A stretch of DNA of 64,000 nucleotides from Eutreptiella sp. 'Long Island Sound 2002' (Eukaryota; Euglenozoa; Euglenophyceae; Eutreptiales; Eutreptiaceae), in contig OZ038384.1 of NCBI GenBank assembly GCA_964036045.1, forward strand, positions 42,450,704 to 42,514,703, in the 5' to 3' direction. Position 1 is the first letter of the stretch. Each line of letters starts with the position of its first letter. Below, one piece after another: positions 1-9,660 of this stretch. A model generated the notes under the pieces. The model was not told the origin of the DNA. It made no database searches and was given only the letters and a program-made list of their open reading frames with translations. A program made the position numbers and the translations under genes.

Positions 1-2645
1 ACGGCGCTGGTGTAGGTGAAGTTTTTGATGTGGCGGCGGTAGAAGTTGCACGCCCCAATGAAACTGTGTACATCATGAAGTCCTTTCTTGGGGTCTTCGT
101 GTCGTACCTTGGCATCCATCAGGGGTTTGGCCTTAGAGGCCGCTGGGGTCCACCACCCATAGCCAACATCAAACCCCAGGTACTGCATGGTCTCCTGCAT
201 GAACTCACACTTCTCCAGCTTGAGTCGTGTGTGGTTCTCCTGGCAGACCGCAAAGAACTCACCCAAGAGGATTAGGTGATCCTCCTCGGTATTGGTCCCG
301 AGGCATACATCGTCGATGTGAGCCTCCATCTGGGCACCACGGGATATGAGCTCCTGCACCTTAGGTCTTCTTCGTAGGATGGACAAGATCTTGTTCATCA
401 GCTCTTGGAATAGAGCGGGTGCTTTAGCCACGCCAAACGGCATAACCTTCCACTTGAACACCCTCCCCTGAGGGGTGATGAAGGCCAGTAGTTCCTGTGC
501 GTTGGGTGTCAGGTCCACTTGCCAGAATCCGCTCCTCTTGTCCATCTTGGTCTTGTAGCGACAGGAGGCTATCTTCTCCAGGGTAGACTCCATATTGGGA
601 ATGGGCCCTGAGTGGTTCAGCGTTTTTTTGTTCAGCTCTCCATAGTCCACTACCAGCCGTTTGGCTGTAGACCCAGGTTTAGCCACCAGGAAACAGGGGC
701 TGCAGTGTAGGGGGTAGTCCCCGTCCTTGTACTCCAGGACTAGGCCAGCGTCGATACATTCTTGTATCTGTCGCTCACTCTCGTCAGCCTGCTCTTTAGG
801 AGCTGGATAGGGTCTTCCCCGGATCCTGTGACCCACAAACTCGGGTTTCAGCTTGAGGTCCATCTGTACCAGCTTGTCACATGAGGCTGGAGGGGGTGGT
901 TCTCCGAACACCTCCACATAGGTCCTTATAAGCTTCTGTACCCGCGGGTCCAATACCTTGATCTTGTCCTCCATGTCCTTGTCAGAGTGTAAGTTGCTTG
1001 CCCCCTGAGTAATAGAGGTCAGGAGGGGGTCCTCCACCGACTCTTCGCCCGTGGTAGTGTCCTTCAGCCCTTGGTAGGCACATAGAAGGTCTCGTTGAAC
1101 CATCTCCGGTGGACGATGGCATCATAGGCACGCTCGAGGGGGTTCACATACACATTCCTCCGAGAGGTCGTCATCCTCTGGGGTCCTCACATGGGCGCCC
1201 CACACGCTCTTCATGAGCTTAAGATCTGCCTCCCTCTGCCAGGTGGTGATCTTCTGTTCGAGGTACTCCTTCAATTGGGATAGGCCTCCCATACGTCCTT
1301 GCTTCAGTGGCCATGAGCTGCGGGTAGGCTTCGCGTAGCATAGCTTTTTCGCCACCAACTTCCTCTTGGAATCCACATACTCCCTTAGCCTGGATCGAAG
1401 GTCCAGCTCCTCGTCCACGGGGTCTTCCACCCTCATGGAGAGTAGGGGTTTCAGTGGGGCGACGTACTCGGCGTTCTCCACTTCTTCCACACAGGTCTGC
1501 ACGAAGAAGGCGTCGTGCTCAGTTTCGTTGTCTGAGTGGATAGAGCTAGGTAGCTCAGATAATCCACACTCAGAGACTCCATCAGGAACAGGTACATGGC
1601 AGGGAGAGTTGGGGGCGTTGGTGTCAGTCACGACGTACTCATCTCCTCCGGGTGTAGTGTCAATAGCATCTTGAGGTCGTAGGCGATCCTTCAAGTCACC
1701 CAAGGCGAGTCCATCGCTTTCTCGTTGTATAGCCTGGACCAGAGTCGGGTCAAGATCCTCCCAGGGGATGGAGGTAAGATCTCCGTCCAACACGCTCAGC
1801 ATACTCCCCAATCCGGGTTTCCCAATAGGCGTCTTACGCCCCAGAGGCACGTAGATGGCCTCATCAGGTAACCGAACAGAGCTGATAGTCAGCCTGTCCA
1901 GGAGGTTTCGCCAGTATTCGTTGCCCCCATGGGCTCCCCAATCGGGGGAACACAGGACCATACGGGAACGTTCCAAGGCCACCTTGGTCAGCACCTTCCC
2001 CAGTTCACTGAACCTGGGGTTCCCGTAGGCCATCCCGAAAGAGGGCCAGTAAAATTTGTAGCTGCAGTTCTTCCCCTTGCTGCAGTAAAGGTCCAGTACA
2101 TGTTGCTTGTCGCTGGGGAACAACTCCACACTCAGGTCTTCTCGAGAGTAACCCAACTCCTTCAGACCTTGGTCTAAGACTTCCCCCAATAGTTGATAGT
2201 CCTCAGTTTTGGAGGCCGCCACTATGTTTGAGGGCTCCTCCTTCGATAGCCTCAGGTAACTCGAGGTATGTTCCGACTGCTCCAGTGCCACAGACTCTCT
2301 GCCACTGCCGTGGTCCACGTAGAGGAGGTAGAGCGCTTGTAGCGTCAGGGATTGTATCTGGGAGTGCTGTACGAAGAAGTCAGTCCCCAGTACAAAGTCG
2401 AAGGCCTCAGTGTCCATCACATAGAACCGATGGGCGATAGTCCGGGAGCCCATAGGTACCTCCACTTCACAGTCCCCGCAGCTGTGCACCACATGTCCAT
2501 CCCCCATGCGTATAGCAGCGGTGGTCATGGTGTTCTTCAGGCTCCCACAAGGTAAAATTTTCTTGGCCACTATAGATATGGTGGCGCCAGTGTCCAATAC
2601 CCCCAGGTATTCGCGTCCCCCTAGTCGGATACGTACCCAAAACAC
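1..2645 (-). CDS. pol: A1 pol: protease, methyltransferase-like domain, reverse transcriptase (partial)
   Basis: Polyprotein of a Ty3/gypsy element. The aspartic protease motif LDTGAT lies about 18 residues from the first Met. A methyltransferase-like stretch follows at residues ~170-275, with GNPRFSEL and CSPDW. A linker leads to the reverse transcriptase (below about position 870), with LVVDYGELN, a motif A Asp in KMDKRSGFWQVDL, MPFGVAKAPALFQ and motif C read as AHIDD. One in-frame TGA at 1122-1124 interrupts the frame; A4 has a Cys codon there. The frame then stays open to the window edge. It lies in the same frame as gag, separated by TGA codons at 2676-2678 and 2823-2825, so Met 2645 is only a convenient start; the protein is probably made as a gag-pol fusion. 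RNase H and integrase are outside the window. Confidence 0.85.
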
Positions 2646-2675
2646 CAGGTCTTGGGTGCCACCGGAGCGTCCCCG

Positions 2676-2678
2676 TCA
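2676..2678 (-). promoter_or_regulatory. Probable gag-pol readthrough stop (TGA CGG)
   Basis: In-frame TGA between gag and the protease, followed by CGG GGA. The same stop at the same place is TGA CGG in copy A' (8898-8900) and TGA CAG in A4 (40602-40604), each after a conserved Glu/Lys-Phe. UGA followed by CGG is a known leaky context in some RNA viruses. Readthrough here is inferred. Confidence 0.6.
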
Positions 2679-2822
2679 GAACTCCGGGGGACAGGTCACC
2701 TCGAAGCCCTTGTTCCGCAGTTTGCGGGCCATCCTCATGAAACGGCTCCTCTTCTTAGCGTTGCCGTCATCACCACCTTCATGCTCACGCTTTGCTCCTT
2801 GTTCTAGCTGGGCCTGAGTTCG

Positions 2823-5168
2823 TCAGCGTGTGGTAGGACCAGACTGCCCTCCAGAGGGCTCGGAGTTCCCCCCTGGATTAGGGTTGGGGTTGCCCCCGTT
2901 CTTATTCTTGTTGTCCTTGTCTGGCTGGCGGTTAGCGCCTCCTCCTCGTCCACCTTGACCTTTGTCTTGCCCTTGACCACGTCCTTTCGACTTGCCCTTG
3001 CCGGAGTCGTTGCCTTTGCCTTTGCCTCCACCTTTGCCTGAGCCTTTGCCAGGATCTTCACCCTTAAGCTTCGTCGATAGGCGTTGCTTATGGTAGCACT
3101 CATCCTCGTAGTGCTTCCGCTTCCCGCAGAATGCACACGTGATGGTGCACCTGTAATGATTCGGCAGCTTCGCTTCGGCGCCGGTGTTCTTCTCCTGCTG
3201 CTTCCCCTGGACTACAAAGCAGTCTCGCTGCTCGCATTCAGGGGCGTGCTGCAGGTGGCCCTGCTCGTCCCTGGCATCACACCAGAATAGCTCCTTCACG
3301 TTCTCCATGATACGGGCGTGGGCGTGTTTGGGGGTAGTCCCCTGCCCAGGTCGGGACCCTTGGTACCCTTTGCCATGGCCTCCAGAACCTCCACCACCAG
3401 GACGGTAGTTGTTCAAGTGCTGGTCGCTCTCCTTCTCCAGCGCCAGCTCTAGGAGTAGCACGCATAGATCCTCGTAGCAGAGGGATCTAGCCTTGCGTTC
3501 CGCCGTCGAACGGCACTCGTCCCATAGCTCTCGAGGGAGCTTGGCCACCAACCAGAACAGCAGGTCGTCGCTGCTGTAGGAACCGGGCATCAGTCGTCCA
3601 GCCCAGTGATCCAGGTCAGCCAACGGCTCAGAGACCGTGCCAGGTTTGGGGTTGTTGGGCAGCACGGGCAGGTTCTGGATCTCTGCCCTGATGGAGAGGT
3701 TGGTTTCGTAGGTCGGGTACTGCCTCTCCAGGGCAACCAACACATCGGCAAAGGTGGCGGAGTTAGTCACAATCTGCCTGACCTGCTTCTCCAGGTACTT
3801 GGTCTTGCAGCACTGCAGGAGCAGATCGCACTTGACTCGCCCACTAGCGTGGGTTTGGCCGGTCAATCGGAGAAACCGGCCAAAATTCTCAGCGAACTTG
3901 CTGAGGTCCTTGCCTGTGAACTCAGGCAGGTTCACCATGATCCTGGAGGTGGCAATAGCCTTCGCCTCCTGAGACCTGCGTCCCTCAGGGCGTCGGGTCT
4001 TCTTCTTCTTCTTCTTCTTCTTCTTCCCCTTTGGGTCCTCGGGGTCCTCCGGGTCATCCCCCTCCGAGGGCGAAGTAGAAGTCATCGACGGCGGGTCATC
4101 ATCGGAGGGGTCTCCGCCTAGATTGCTAGAGCCATAAGGCTCCACGTCCACCATTGCCCTTAAGGCTGTCAGCCCCAGCCGGTCCAGCTCGGCCCTCGTA
4201 GAGTTCGTCACGTGGCTGTAGGGCGGCTGGGCCATTCTCGGTACGAAAAGACTTCTCGGTATAGCTGCAGGGGTCGGCATCGGTCGACTCCTCAGGCTCC
4301 CCAGGGTGTTTGTCAACCCTGCCGCCAGGTGGTTGGCCTGTACTCGGTGGGGTGACATTCCCACCGTGGTAGGTGACGCTTGGGGCGGTATCATCAGGGG
4401 CTCCAGTTTCTCTCGGATCTCTTGAGTGAGGTCGCCCACGATTTTTGAAGTGGCTCCTTGGAGCACCTCGTTGATCTCGGACCGCGTCAGGGACCTGTTG
4501 GAGGATCTCCCCGATCCTCTACTCCTGCCTCCAAGAGACTCAGGTCCTCTCCTCAACCCACGCAAGGTTGCATACCCAGGTGCATACCCAGGAAAATCCA
4601 CATAGGTTCCAGTAGCGGGTAGTGGATGGGGATATTCAGCCGCATACCATCGCGGCGCAGAGCTGGAAGCCACCGGCTCACTGGCAGTAGTTGCCTCAGG
4701 GAGCGCAGTGGTAGATGGGCCCATACCATAGGCGGGGTTGGGAGGCATGCCAGTAAAGCCTGTGCACTCTGTCATAGGCGGGTTGGTTATTGGAGTGGAT
4801 GTTGCAGCAGCTGGGAGTGTGGTGGTTATAGGAGAGGGTGATGCGTGGAGGCCAGAAGCGCTTGGTGCGCCTTCGAAGGTAGGGTCATTCGTCAGGTATT
4901 GCCCTTGTTCCTCTCCTTCGTCTGCTTTGTCTCCCGCATCCTTCTCGCTCTCTCTCTTCCTCTTCACAGGCTGAGTGACCACCTCTTCGACTGTGAGGGC
5001 CCTGAAGGCCGTCTGGAGTCCATCCAACGAGTCCTCAGCCACTTCCACTGGCCCATGTAAGGGCTCCGATGGTACTGCGCTAGGTCCAGGTCCAGGTTCA
5101 CCCGGTGCTGGCCTTGCTGGTGCCTCAGGCGCTGTCTTCGCGTCGGCGTCCTCTTTCCTTGTATCCAT
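2823..5168 (-). CDS. gag: A1 Gag polyprotein
   Basis: 781-residue Gag, the structural and RNA-binding protein of the particle. The first ~340 residues are Pro/Ser/Thr-rich and low in complexity. An acidic stretch and a run of Lys codons (the poly-TTC tract near 4000-4023 read on the minus strand) come before the capsid-like region at ~405-610, which contains FTGKDLSKFAENFGRFLR and WDECRSTAERKARS. A CCHC zinc knuckle (C-x2-C-x4-H-x4-C, CAFCGKRKHYEDEC) lies at ~677-690, followed by a Gly/Lys/Gln/Asn-rich tail. The start is the first Met after the primer-binding site, 87 bases downstream of it. The stop at 2823-2825 is private to A1: A4 and A' have sense codons there and read on to the shared TGA. 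Homologues are the gag of A4, A' and, more distantly, C. Confidence 0.9.
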   Translation of the reverse strand: MDTRKEDADAKTAPEAPARPAPGEPGPGPSAVPSEPLHGPVEVAEDSLDGLQTAFRALTVEEVVTQPVKRKRESEKDAGDKADEGEEQGQYLTNDPTFEGAPSASGLHASPSPITTTLPAAATSTPITNPPMTECTGFTGMPPNPAYGMGPSTTALPEATTASEPVASSSAPRWYAAEYPHPLPATGTYVDFPGYAPGYATLRGLRRGPESLGGRSRGSGRSSNRSLTRSEINEVLQGATSKIVGDLTQEIREKLEPLMIPPQASPTTVGMSPHRVQANHLAAGLTNTLGSLRSRPMPTPAAIPRSLFVPRMAQPPYSHVTNSTRAELDRLGLTALRAMVDVEPYGSSNLGGDPSDDDPPSMTSTSPSEGDDPEDPEDPKGKKKKKKKKKTRRPEGRRSQEAKAIATSRIMVNLPEFTGKDLSKFAENFGRFLRLTGQTHASGRVKCDLLLQCCKTKYLEKQVRQIVTNSATFADVLVALERQYPTYETNLSIRAEIQNLPVLPNNPKPGTVSEPLADLDHWAGRLMPGSYSSDDLLFWLVAKLPRELWDECRSTAERKARSLCYEDLCVLLLELALEKESDQHLNNYRPGGGGSGGHGKGYQGSRPGQGTTPKHAHARIMENVKELFWCDARDEQGHLQHAPECEQRDCFVVQGKQQEKNTGAEAKLPNHYRCTITCAFCGKRKHYEDECYHKQRLSTKLKGEDPGKGSGKGGGKGKGNDSGKGKSKGRGQGQDKGQGGRGGGANRQPDKDNKNKNGGNPNPNPGGNSEPSGGQSGPTTR

Positions 5169-5254
5169 CTTCGTTCGCCCTTCTGCTTATATGTGACTGC
5201 TCGGCGCACTGGATGTACGGCGCGGGGTTGCTGCCGGTGCGCAGAGACAGTCTG

Positions 5255-5266
5255 CCTCTGCTACCA
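5255..5266 (-). other. Primer-binding site of A1
   Basis: Minus-strand TGGTAGCAGAGG directly follows the LTR. It is complementary to the 3' end CCTCTGCTACCA of an AGCAGAG-type initiator tRNA-Met. The same 12-mer is found in B. Confidence 0.8.
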
Positions 5267-5538
5267 GAAACGTTTATAGTGGTTTCAACACTGTGTTTTT
5301 GCTTCTCCTGCTGCTTGCTGCTGGTGTAGGGTTTCCTGCTGCTTGTTTTTGGAGATGAAAAGGTTTTGTTTGCTGAAATACAGTAAATCCAGGATAGCCC
5401 AAGCCAGAGGTGTGCAAGGAGAAGAGAATCAGGATCAAAGCATGAAGGGCTACAGTGTAAACAGTGAAAGATGAAAGGATATTCACAGGAACTGTAACTC
5501 AGGTCAAATCGGAATGCATATTCACAAAGATAGCTGAA

Positions 5539-6050
5539 GTTGAGGTTTGAGGTTTGATTTTGCGGGTACTAGACGCCTTTCGGCCCCGGGGGGCCACCTG
5601 GTCGGGCCAGGTGATATCCTCCCCACCGGGTCCTAGTGGGGGGCCCTCCAAGACGCACCTCCTGCCTGGTGGCGGAGTCCCCCGGGTTAACAGAGCTCGG
5701 AGCCCCGTCCTTCCCCGGCGTCCCCGTTTCGCCACTCCCCGGTCAGTGCATCAATTCGCAGCCGTGGCTGCGGGCGCTTACCCACTGCGTCGCCCCCCTA
5801 ATGCGTGGTCGCCCGGGGCGCCGGCGCCGCCGGGCCCGTGCTACTGGCTTGTCGCCAGTGGGACCCCCTTGGGCTGGCGCGGAGGCTGCCTAGCCTAGGG
5901 GTTAGGGCGTGGCGCTGTTCGCCACTACTGCCTTGGCGGGTGCAGTGTCCCGTCCGTGTGTGCGCGGCGCTCGCGGCCGGTTCGGGGGGGTTCGGGCCGG
6001 TACCTGGTGTTGTGTCTCTCCTGTTTCCCCCTTCCCGCCCCGCGTGTTCC
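5539..6050. mobile_element. 512-bp GC-rich insertion in the A1 LTR
   Basis: Absent from the A4 LTR and flanked by the perfect 10-bp direct repeat GATAGCTGAA (5529-5538 and 6051-6060). It is far more GC-rich than its surroundings. Read on the minus strand it ends in a short AAACCTC-type repeat, which could be a retroposon tail. There is no open frame of note and no terminal inverted repeat. It may be a SINE or a retroposed structural RNA. Confidence 0.65.
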
Positions 6051-6214
6051 GATAGCTGAAATGTTTTGGAAAAGAGTTGGAAAACTGCCCCATGGTCACT
6101 CTATCTCCATAGTGTCATCTCAGGAGATGTGCACTCTTTGTTTTGGGTCCCATATGTGCCCAGGTGGCAGGGCATGTGGCGATGAGGTCACTGCCATGTC
6201 ACATGGGATCTTCC

Positions 6215-6310
6215 TACTTAGCTAGGCTGACCAGGAATTGAACCCAGGACCTCTCAAAAAGAGGTGCCCAGCCCCCTAGGGTGCATACCACTAGGACAGC
6301 TAAGAATTCA
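6215..6310 (-). other. tRNA-like block inside the family A LTR
   Basis: The minus strand has a box A-like TGTCCTAGTGG and a box B-like GGTTCAATTCC. Between them is a 5-bp hairpin ACCTC/GAGGT with a T-rich 7-base loop. The flanking CTTAGCT and AGCTAAG can pair. The same block is in the A4 LTR near 30465-30570. The acceptor stem is not canonical, so this is a tRNA-derived relic, not a tRNA gene. Confidence 0.45.
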
Positions 6311-6569
6311 TGGAAAAACATAGATAAATTCATAGGCTCTGCCCTGGATATGTCAGTACTCAGTCAACTCAGGAAAAGATGATTTGCCTCACATTGAAAG
6401 GGGATTAGGGGGTCCACTCCATATCCTGATTGGGTGTTTGGTTCCATAGGTCAAAATGTGTTATCACCAGTTTTGGTGGGACCAATACTAAGATAGAAAT
6501 GCCTGGATGCTCAGTGCATCTCTAATACAACTAGAGTATGCCTCAAAGCATTGGAAAAGCACTTTTTCT

Positions 6570-6667
6570 TACTGGATCTTATGGCCCACGAACCCAGGTT
6601 TCAGCTTGAGGTCCATCTGTACCAGCTTGTCACATGAGGCTTGGGGTGGTAGTTCCCCGAACACCTT
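6570..6667 (-). pseudogene. Short fragment of an A-type reverse transcriptase region
   Basis: About 95 bp matching the protease-reverse transcriptase junction of A1 (about 825-920) and A4 (about 36175-36265). It abuts the outer end of the A1 LTR and is probably part of the copy into which A1 inserted. Confidence 0.65.
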
Positions 6668-7096
6668 TAGATAGATAGACATACAGTGTGTTATTGTATG
6701 GGAAGCAGAGCAGGATATTGTCCATGCTCACGTGTACCCGGCGGTGAAATGTTGATGTTTGCTTTGTCCCTGCACACTGAAATCGGCTAATGATAGGGGA
6801 TTGACTGTGTCAACCCTAACTCTCTACCCTTAAATAGTGTCAGCAGGGGATGCAATCACATTTTTGCGTCCCAGCCTGTTCATATGCATATATTGCTGTT
6901 CTTGGCTACAGGTTGATAAGGCCCCTCGTTGGGGGGAAACGCGTCTCACGCAACATCTCAGCTTGACATCATTCACGCCAGACACAACAAGTCGCAGAAC
7001 ACGGAAATAACTTGTCCTGGGAGGTTTGAGGAGTTTTTACACCACACCCCTGAGCAACCGAGTGACGAGTGACCCCACCCTATCAAAAAATTTTCG
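6668..7096. other. Unassigned 430-bp stretch between A fragments
   Basis: No open frame, terminal repeat or match to other parts of the window that I can see. It may be the remains of another insertion. Confidence 0.4.
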
Positions 7097-8897
7097 AGAG
7101 GTCCATCTGGAGCAGCTTGTCACATGAGGCTGGGTGTGGTAGTTCCCTGAACGCCTCCAGATGGGTCCTTAGAAAAATGTGTACCCGCGGGTCCAATAGT
7201 TTGATCTTGTCCTCCATGTCCTCGTCAGAGTGTAAGTTGCTTGCCCCGTGGGTAATATACGCCGGGAGGTGATCTTCCACTGGCTCTTCGTCCATGGTAG
7301 TATCCTTCAACCCTTGGTAGGTATATAGAAGGTCTCGCTCAACCATCTTCTGCGGACGATGGCAACATAGGCACGCTCGGGGGGGATCACATAGACATTC
7401 CTCTGAGAGTTCATTCTCCTCTGGGGTCCTCACATGGGCACCCCACACGCTCTTCATGAGCTTGAGATCCACCTCCCTTTGCCAGGTGGTGATCTCTTGT
7501 TCGAGGTCCTCCTTCAGTTGGGAGAGGTCAGTGGCCATGAGCTGCGGGTCGGCTTAGCGTAGCATAGCTCTTTTGCCACCAATCTCCTCTTGGAGTCCAT
7601 GTACTCCCTCACCCTGGATCACGGCCCAACTCCTCGTCCGAGGGCTCTTCTCCCCTCATGGAGAGTAGGGGCTTCAGTGGGGCGACATACTCGGCGTTCT
7701 CCACTTCCTCCACACAGGTCTGCACGAAGAAGGCATCATGCTCAGTTTTGTCATCAGGGTGAATAGTGCTGGGTAGGTCAGATCGTCCACACTCTGAGCC
7801 TCCATCAGGAGTAGATACAAGGCAGGGAGAGTTGGGGGCATCGTTGTTAGTCACGACGTACTCATCCACCCCTGGAATAGCCTCAATAGCATCTTGGGGT
7901 CGTAGTCGATCGTTCGGGTCCCCCAGGGCGGGTCCATCGCTCTCGCGTTGGATAGTCTGGACCAGGGTTGGGTCCAGGTCCTCCCAAGGGATAGAGGTCA
8001 GAGTACCGTCCACCACGCTGAGCATACTTCCCCATCCAGGTTTCCTGATGGGTGTCCTGCAGCCCAGAGGCACGTAGATGGCCTCATCAGGTAACCGAAC
8101 AGAGGTGATAGTCAGCCTGTCCAGGAGGGTTCGCCAGTACTCATTGCCCCCACGGGCTCCCAAATCGGGGGAACACAGGACCATACGGGAACGTTCCAGG
8201 GCCACCTTGGTCAAGACCTTCCCGTGTTCACTGAAACTTGGGTTCCAGTAGGCCATCCCTAAAGAGCGCCAGTAAAATTTGTAGCAGCAGTTTTTCCGCT
8301 TGCTGCAGTAGAGGTCCAAGACATGTTGCTTGTCACTGGCGAACAACTCCACGCTCAGGTCTTCTCTGGAGTAACCCAACTCCTTCAGACCGTTGTCCAG
8401 GACTTCCCCCAGTAGTTGATAGTCTCCAGTTTTGGAGGCCGCCATCATGTTTGAAGGCTCCTCCTTCGATACCCTCAGGTAGCTCGGGGTGTATTCAGAC
8501 TGCTCTAGTGGCACGGACTCCTCGCCATCACCATGGTTCACTTAGGGGGGTAGAGAGCTTGCAGCGTTAGGGATTGTATCTGGGTGCATTGTACGAAGAA
8601 GTCAGTACCCAGTACAAAGTTGAAGGCCTCGGTGTCCATCACATAGAACCGATGGGCTATACTTCGGGAGCCCATAGGCACCCCCACCTCACAGTACCCG
8701 CAGCTGTGCACCACATGTCCATCCCCCATTCGGATAGCCGCGGTAGGCATGGTGTTCGTCAAGCTCCCACGAGGTAAACTTTTCTTAGCCACTATAGATA
8801 TAGTGGCTCCCGTATCCAGTACCTCCAGGTATTCACGTCCCCCAAGTCGGATACGTACCCAGAACACCAAGTCCAGGGCCCCATCGGAGCCTCCCCG
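7097..8897 (-). pseudogene. pol: Copy A' pol remnant: protease, methyltransferase-like domain, start of RT
   Basis: Decayed relative of A1 pol. The protease segment (8538-8870) keeps LDTGAT. The methyltransferase-like segment (7609-8541) keeps MAYWNPSFSEHG and CSPDLG. The linker segment (7083-7538) ends just inside the reverse transcriptase. Two frame changes and several stops separate the pieces. At 8898-8900 the gag-pol stop TGA CGG is conserved. The gag of this copy continues at 28817, on the other side of element D. The reverse transcriptase, RNase H and integrase of this copy are missing. Confidence 0.82.
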
Positions 8898-8991
8898 TCA
8901 GAACTTCGCGGGACATGTCACCTCGAACCCCTTGTTCCGCAATTTGCGGGCATTCCGCATGAAGCCGGTTCTCTTCTTAGCTTGGCCATCG

Positions 8992-9660
8992 TGTAATAAG
9001 TTGGGGCATTCGGGCCTCTCAGAAGCTTTCTGGAGGAAGTCTACAAGACCTCATAGAGCTTCAAAATCCTAAGATACTAGGATATTTAGTCATATTTGGC
9101 TCATATTTCAAGCCTATAGCTTACTGCTAGAGTCTACTGCTCTTAGGTACACCACACAGAGCAGAGATCTAGATTACATTAGTAGCCATACATGAATAAT
9201 CACATTCCATATGCTTATAATGTAATTAAATCATTTTTGATGCCGTTTTACAAGGTTCTAATGTATTAGAAGCTATTTTGAAGCTATTTAGAAGCTTCAG
9301 AAGGCCTGTCGCGATTGTCGGCGCCTGCTGTCGCCGACGGCAATTTACGTGATATTGGCAAGGCCTGTGACAAGAGAGACTACTCAGAAAGCTGTTAAAA
9401 TATAGGTTTTATTGCCTTTTTAATGATATTTGAATGCTACATTAATTTTCCTGTTATTTAGGCATGTGAACCCGTATTACTGGACCAGCCAGTTGGTCCA
9501 GCTTGATATTCGTCAAGTTCTTCGTCTCCTTGCTGTTGCCTGTGTCCTGTACTTGCCAACAAGATCAATTGTAATGGAGAACATTGGAAACAATTTGATT
9601 TTTAAGTGCAAGACAAGGAAAATGGGTTTTCTATATGCACCCAAGCACAAGCATATGACA
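8992..9660 (+). repeat. Left LTR of D
   Basis: 669 bp, TG...CA ends, paired with 28148-28816. A short frame at 9430-9669 (79 codons, around VNPYYWTSQLVQLD) is present in both LTRs; I do not regard it as a gene. Confidence 0.88.

Larger units (their letters stand above)
1..6569 (-). mobile_element. LTR retrotransposon A1 (Ty3/gypsy, family A), 5' part
   Basis: In minus-strand order the element runs: 5' LTR (6569-5267), primer-binding site, gag, and pol as far as the window edge. The 3' half (RNase H, integrase, chromodomain, 3' LTR) lies outside the window, so the target duplication cannot be seen. The family assignment comes from the related copy A4, which keeps integrase and a chromodomain. 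Position 6570 onward is a fragment of another A-type reverse transcriptase, so A1 probably inserted into an older A copy. Confidence 0.88.
5267..6569 (-). repeat. 5' LTR of A1
   Basis: About 780 bp once the 512-bp insertion and its extra 10-bp duplication are removed. It matches the A4 3' LTR (30043-30829) along most of its length, for example the blocks around 6080-6560 and 30340-30820. The outer end is placed where similarity to the A4 LTR stops and reverse-transcriptase-like sequence of another copy begins. A tRNA-like block lies near 6215-6310. Confidence 0.75.

Noticed and set aside
5554-5898. Frames in the 512-bp GC-rich insertion
   Set aside because: Composition effect only; no similarity on any frame.
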